A DNA stretch of 64,000 nt from positions 1-64,000 of the forward strand of contig JANQMU010000097.1 in assembly GCA_028279875.1 (NCBI GenBank), given 5' to 3'. How positions within the stretch are numbered: the first letter of the stretch is position 1; each line of letters starts with the position of its first letter. Of this stretch, positions 61,977-64,000 are shown in pieces. This stretch comes from Rhizobiaceae bacterium (GTDB taxonomy: Bacteria > Pseudomonadota > Alphaproteobacteria > Rhizobiales > Rhizobiaceae). The position numbers and the translations under genes are program-made. The notes under the pieces are model-generated. The model worked only from the letters and a program-made list of their open reading frames with translations, did no database searches and was not told the origin of the DNA.

Positions 61977-62933
61977 TTGCCCATTTTCGACAATCCCGGC
62001 TTCGCGCAGGAGCCGAGCAGCAAAGTGGCCTTCGCCGGCAACCGTCTCGATCGCCGGTCCGAACACCGCGATGACGACTGCCTCGCCGAAGCGCTGGCCT
62101 CCGACGCGATGCGGGGCTTCGCCATCGCCGGCGGCCGGGCCTTCCTGCGGGCCAATGGCAGCGGGTTCGAGGCGCTTCACCACGCCGAGCAACTGGCGGC
62201 GTTCGACCCGGATCTGGACAACGCCATCCTGCTCGGCTTTGCCGAGACCGATGCGCCGCGGCTCGCCGTGCCCGTCCGTCTCGACCCGGAGGACCTGCCG
62301 CAGACCGTCAAGGCGATCGACCATCGATCGATCTATATCCAGGGCCTTATCTCCGGCAGCCTGCTTGGCGAACTGGCGCAGGCCGCCAGCCTGCTCGCCT
62401 GGTCGCGCACCCATCGCTATTGCGGACGCTGCGGCGGTGAAACCCAGCCGCGGGCCGGCGGCTACCGCCGGGAATGCCCGTCCTGCGGCCATATGCTGTT
62501 TCCGCGCACCGACCCGGTGGTCATCATGCTGACCATCGACACGCAGAACGACCGGTGCCTGCTGGGTCGCAGCCCGCATTTCCCGCCGGGCATGTATTCG
62601 TGCCTCGCCGGGTTTCTGGAGCCGGGCGAGACGGTGGAGGAGGCCGTGCGCCGGGAAACCCGCGAAGAGTCCGGCATTCACGTCGCCCGTGTGCGTTACC
62701 ACGCCACGCAGCCCTGGCCGATGCCGCACACGCTGATGATCGGCTGCTATGGCGAGGCCGCCAGCACGCAGATCGTCGTCGACAGGCGCGAGCTCGAGGA
62801 TTGCCGCTGGTTCAACCGCCGCGAGGCCGCGGCGCTGCTGACCCGGCAGATCGAAGGTGGCGACATGACGTCCCCACCGCCGGGCGCCATCGCCCATCAC
62901 CTGATCCGCGACTGGCTTTCGCACGGCGCATAG
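61977..62933 (+). CDS. nudC: NADH pyrophosphatase NudC
   Basis: This Nudix enzyme hydrolyses NAD(H) and can remove NAD caps from RNA. It has 318 residues. A zinc ribbon with four cysteines lies at CGRCGGET and CPSCGH. The Nudix box reads GFLEPGETVEEAVRRETREE and is followed by ATQPWPMPHTLM, the family-specific motif after the box. TTG 61977 with AGGA upstream fits the family start MPIFDN. It probably forms an operon with the HIT gene. Confidence 0.92.
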   Translation: MPIFDNPGFAQEPSSKVAFAGNRLDRRSEHRDDDCLAEALASDAMRGFAIAGGRAFLRANGSGFEALHHAEQLAAFDPDLDNAILLGFAETDAPRLAVPVRLDPEDLPQTVKAIDHRSIYIQGLISGSLLGELAQAASLLAWSRTHRYCGRCGGETQPRAGGYRRECPSCGHMLFPRTDPVVIMLTIDTQNDRCLLGRSPHFPPGMYSCLAGFLEPGETVEEAVRRETREESGIHVARVRYHATQPWPMPHTLMIGCYGEAASTQIVVDRRELEDCRWFNRREAAALLTRQIEGGDMTSPPPGAIAHHLIRDWLSHGA

Positions 62934-62967
62934 AGTGTTCCGCGCCCGGAGTGTCATTGGCCGTAGG

Positions 62968-63615
62968 TTAGACTGTCTGCCTTGGCGTGATCGCCTTGAG
63001 AATTCGCGCGATATTCGGCTGGAATTCGCGATATTGCCAGCCTCGGGCCGCTGACATGGCGGCAGCCGACGCCGGATAACGGTCCGCCGCGGCGACACCG
63101 AACGTCTCCAGCAAATGCTTGCGCTTTCCGGCGGTCTCGAAGGAAAGGCTCTCGCCATAGCTATAGTGAATCAGCAGGAGATAGACCTCGATCACCTGCT
63201 CACCTTCCAGTCCCAGCCGATACAGGGCGGAGAATATCCGTTCCACCAGCGGCAGGATGTGAAGGCTCGCCTGACCCTCATTGAGCAGCACGCCGACGAG
63301 CCAGGGATCCGTTCGGAACGTATCGTGAAAAGCCTTCATGACCGCCATGATTTCAGCCGTCTCGTCTGCCTGGGGCGCGGGAACCTGAATGGACTGCGCC
63401 ACATGATCGAGCATGGCGAGCAGCAGATCGTCGCGGTCGGCGATATGTCGATAGAGCGACATCGCGCCCGCGTCGAGCTCGCGCGCAAGCCGGCGCATGG
63501 TCAGTCTGGCGATCCCCTCGCGGCGGACCAGCCTCAGCGCGGCGGAAACGATCCGGTCGCGATCAAGCGGTTTCGGTTTGACCGTCTCCTTCGACGCGCT
63601 CCCTCGAACTGCCAT
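62968..63615 (-). CDS. TetR family transcriptional regulator
   Basis: This is a 215-residue repressor. The N-terminal helix-turn-helix (about 16-62) shows DRIVSAALRLVRREGIARLT and ELDAGAMSLYRHIADRDDLL. The C-terminal domain (TetR_C type) covers about 85-210. ATG 63615 has GGGAG upstream; longer frames are shadows. It is divergent from an MFS transporter gene and the intergenic region holds a perfect palindrome at 63673-63687. It probably represses the transporter and itself in response to a toxic compound. Confidence 0.9.
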   Translation of the reverse strand: MAVRGSASKETVKPKPLDRDRIVSAALRLVRREGIARLTMRRLARELDAGAMSLYRHIADRDDLLLAMLDHVAQSIQVPAPQADETAEIMAVMKAFHDTFRTDPWLVGVLLNEGQASLHILPLVERIFSALYRLGLEGEQVIEVYLLLIHYSYGESLSFETAGKRKHLLETFGVAAADRYPASAAAMSAARGWQYREFQPNIARILKAITPRQTV

Positions 63616-63672
63616 GGGCTCCCTTTCTTTCTGGCCATCAGTCTTGACGGGATATGGCAATCTGCGCAATAT

Positions 63673-63687
63673 GCGTACAATGTACGC
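63673..63687. promoter_or_regulatory. Perfect palindrome, likely TetR operator
   Basis: Six-base arms GCGTAC (63673-63678) and GTACGC (63682-63687) flank AAT. The 15-base site lies in the 136-base gap between the divergent tetR-like and MFS genes and is the usual operator shape for this family. TACAAT (63676-63681) inside it resembles a -10 element. No second copy was seen. Confidence 0.65.
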
Positions 63688-63751
63688 GACACCAGCAACA
63701 TTTGCCAGCCAGCCAGTCGCCCCCCTGTCGGAATGATTATCGAGGCACGCC

Positions 63752-64000
63752 GTGTCAAACGTCGAGCACGCGCAGAGCAAGACCCGCGACAGCGCACAAT
63801 CCCTGGCGCCGCTCTACATCGCCAATCTCGTCTGCAGCATGGGAATGATGGGATTTGTGGCGCTTGCCGGCCCGCTGGCCGTCGTGCTGGGACTTGACGC
63901 CTGGCAGATCGGCCTTTCGGCGACGGCTGGCGGGCTTGGCTGGGTCCTGTCGGCCCGCGCCTGGGGTCGAGCGGCTGACAGGTTGGGGCGCAAGCCCGTG
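63752..64000 (+). CDS. MFS transporter (5' part, cut by window end)
   Basis: The first 83 codons of a major facilitator superfamily protein are present and in frame to the last base. It shows LAPLYIANLVCSMGMMGFVA (first transmembrane helix) and AWGRAADRLGRKPV, the motif A region between helices 2 and 3. GAGGCACGCC precedes GTG 63752. It is divergent from the TetR-like gene, as in many efflux systems. The rest lies outside the window. Substrate unknown. Confidence 0.85.
   Translation, partial: MSNVEHAQSKTRDSAQSLAPLYIANLVCSMGMMGFVALAGPLAVVLGLDAWQIGLSATAGGLGWVLSARAWGRAADRLGRKPV

Noticed and set aside
61242..63158. 638-codon minus-strand frame over ffs, HIT and nudC
   Set aside because: It covers the SRP RNA and is opposite to clear HIT and NudC motifs, so it is a shadow.
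1812..64000. tRNA genes, CRISPR arrays, intact insertion sequences
   Set aside because: I looked for T-loop-like words in intergenic gaps, regular direct repeats and transposase motifs in the bacterial part and found none that hold up.

Overview
The window is two unlike pieces of DNA joined near position 1,800. Bases 1 to about 1,811 are AT-rich, non-bacterial DNA that looks metazoan: a decayed Tnp2/DUF4218-type transposase fragment, short palindromic repeats built on TTTACGC, and a proline/tyrosine-rich exon-like frame ending at a splice-donor-like site. From about 1,812 to the end the DNA is GC-rich, densely coded and typical of an alphaproteobacterium. Hyphomicrobiales are my best guess, from the RegB/RegA pair, MmcB, the cysteine-poor DnaX module and the nudC-HIT-ffs-dnaX-ybaB neighbourhood. 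The simplest reading is a bacterium associated with a marine invertebrate, with a chimeric assembly join to host DNA. A real insertion cannot be excluded from sequence alone.

Layout of the bacterial part. 1.8-4 kb: GntR regulator, SGNH hydrolase and a DUF2459 protein. 4-8.5 kb: a CHASE2 adenylate/guanylate cyclase divergent from a TPR/outer-membrane barrel protein and a FecR-domain protein, probably one envelope-signalling module. 8.6-10.4 kb: DUF1428 protein, LpxO-like hydroxylase and CAP lipoprotein. 10.5-14.6 kb: deoC, a two-domain aldehyde dehydrogenase and a GntR regulator, a deoxyribose operon with a recognisable and probably leaderless promoter. 14.7-21.7 kb: SulP transporter, SDR, HrpB helicase and the RegB/RegA redox two-component system. 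21.7-26.8 kb: ROK regulator and a second SGNH hydrolase, divergent from a sugar ABC transporter. 26.8-28.1 kb: MmcB and an L,D-transpeptidase.

28.2-40.8 kb is a long minus-strand catabolic cluster. It carries the three subunits of a form II CO-dehydrogenase-like molybdenum hydroxylase, an SDR, an aldehyde dehydrogenase, a complete oligopeptide-type ABC importer and an M20 peptidase, with a PAS-LuxR regulator divergent at its head. It reads as import, hydrolysis and stepwise oxidation of an unknown amide- or peptide-like compound. 41.5-42.9 kb is a low-coding island with two tandem paralogous secreted proteins that share eight cysteines. I do not recognise the family, and it is the most novel item here. 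43-46.3 kb holds an orphan molybdenum-hydroxylase large subunit and a LysR regulator.

46.4-64 kb is mostly housekeeping: an SDR-like epimerase, QueG, a GST, UppP, a HyuA-like protein without HyuB, a second L,D-transpeptidase, a TPR protein, DUF805, malate synthase G, YbaB, DnaX, a RES-Xre toxin-antitoxin pair, the SRP RNA, a HIT protein, NudC, and a TetR regulator divergent from an MFS transporter that is cut off by the window end. I found no tRNA, rRNA, CRISPR array or intact insertion sequence.
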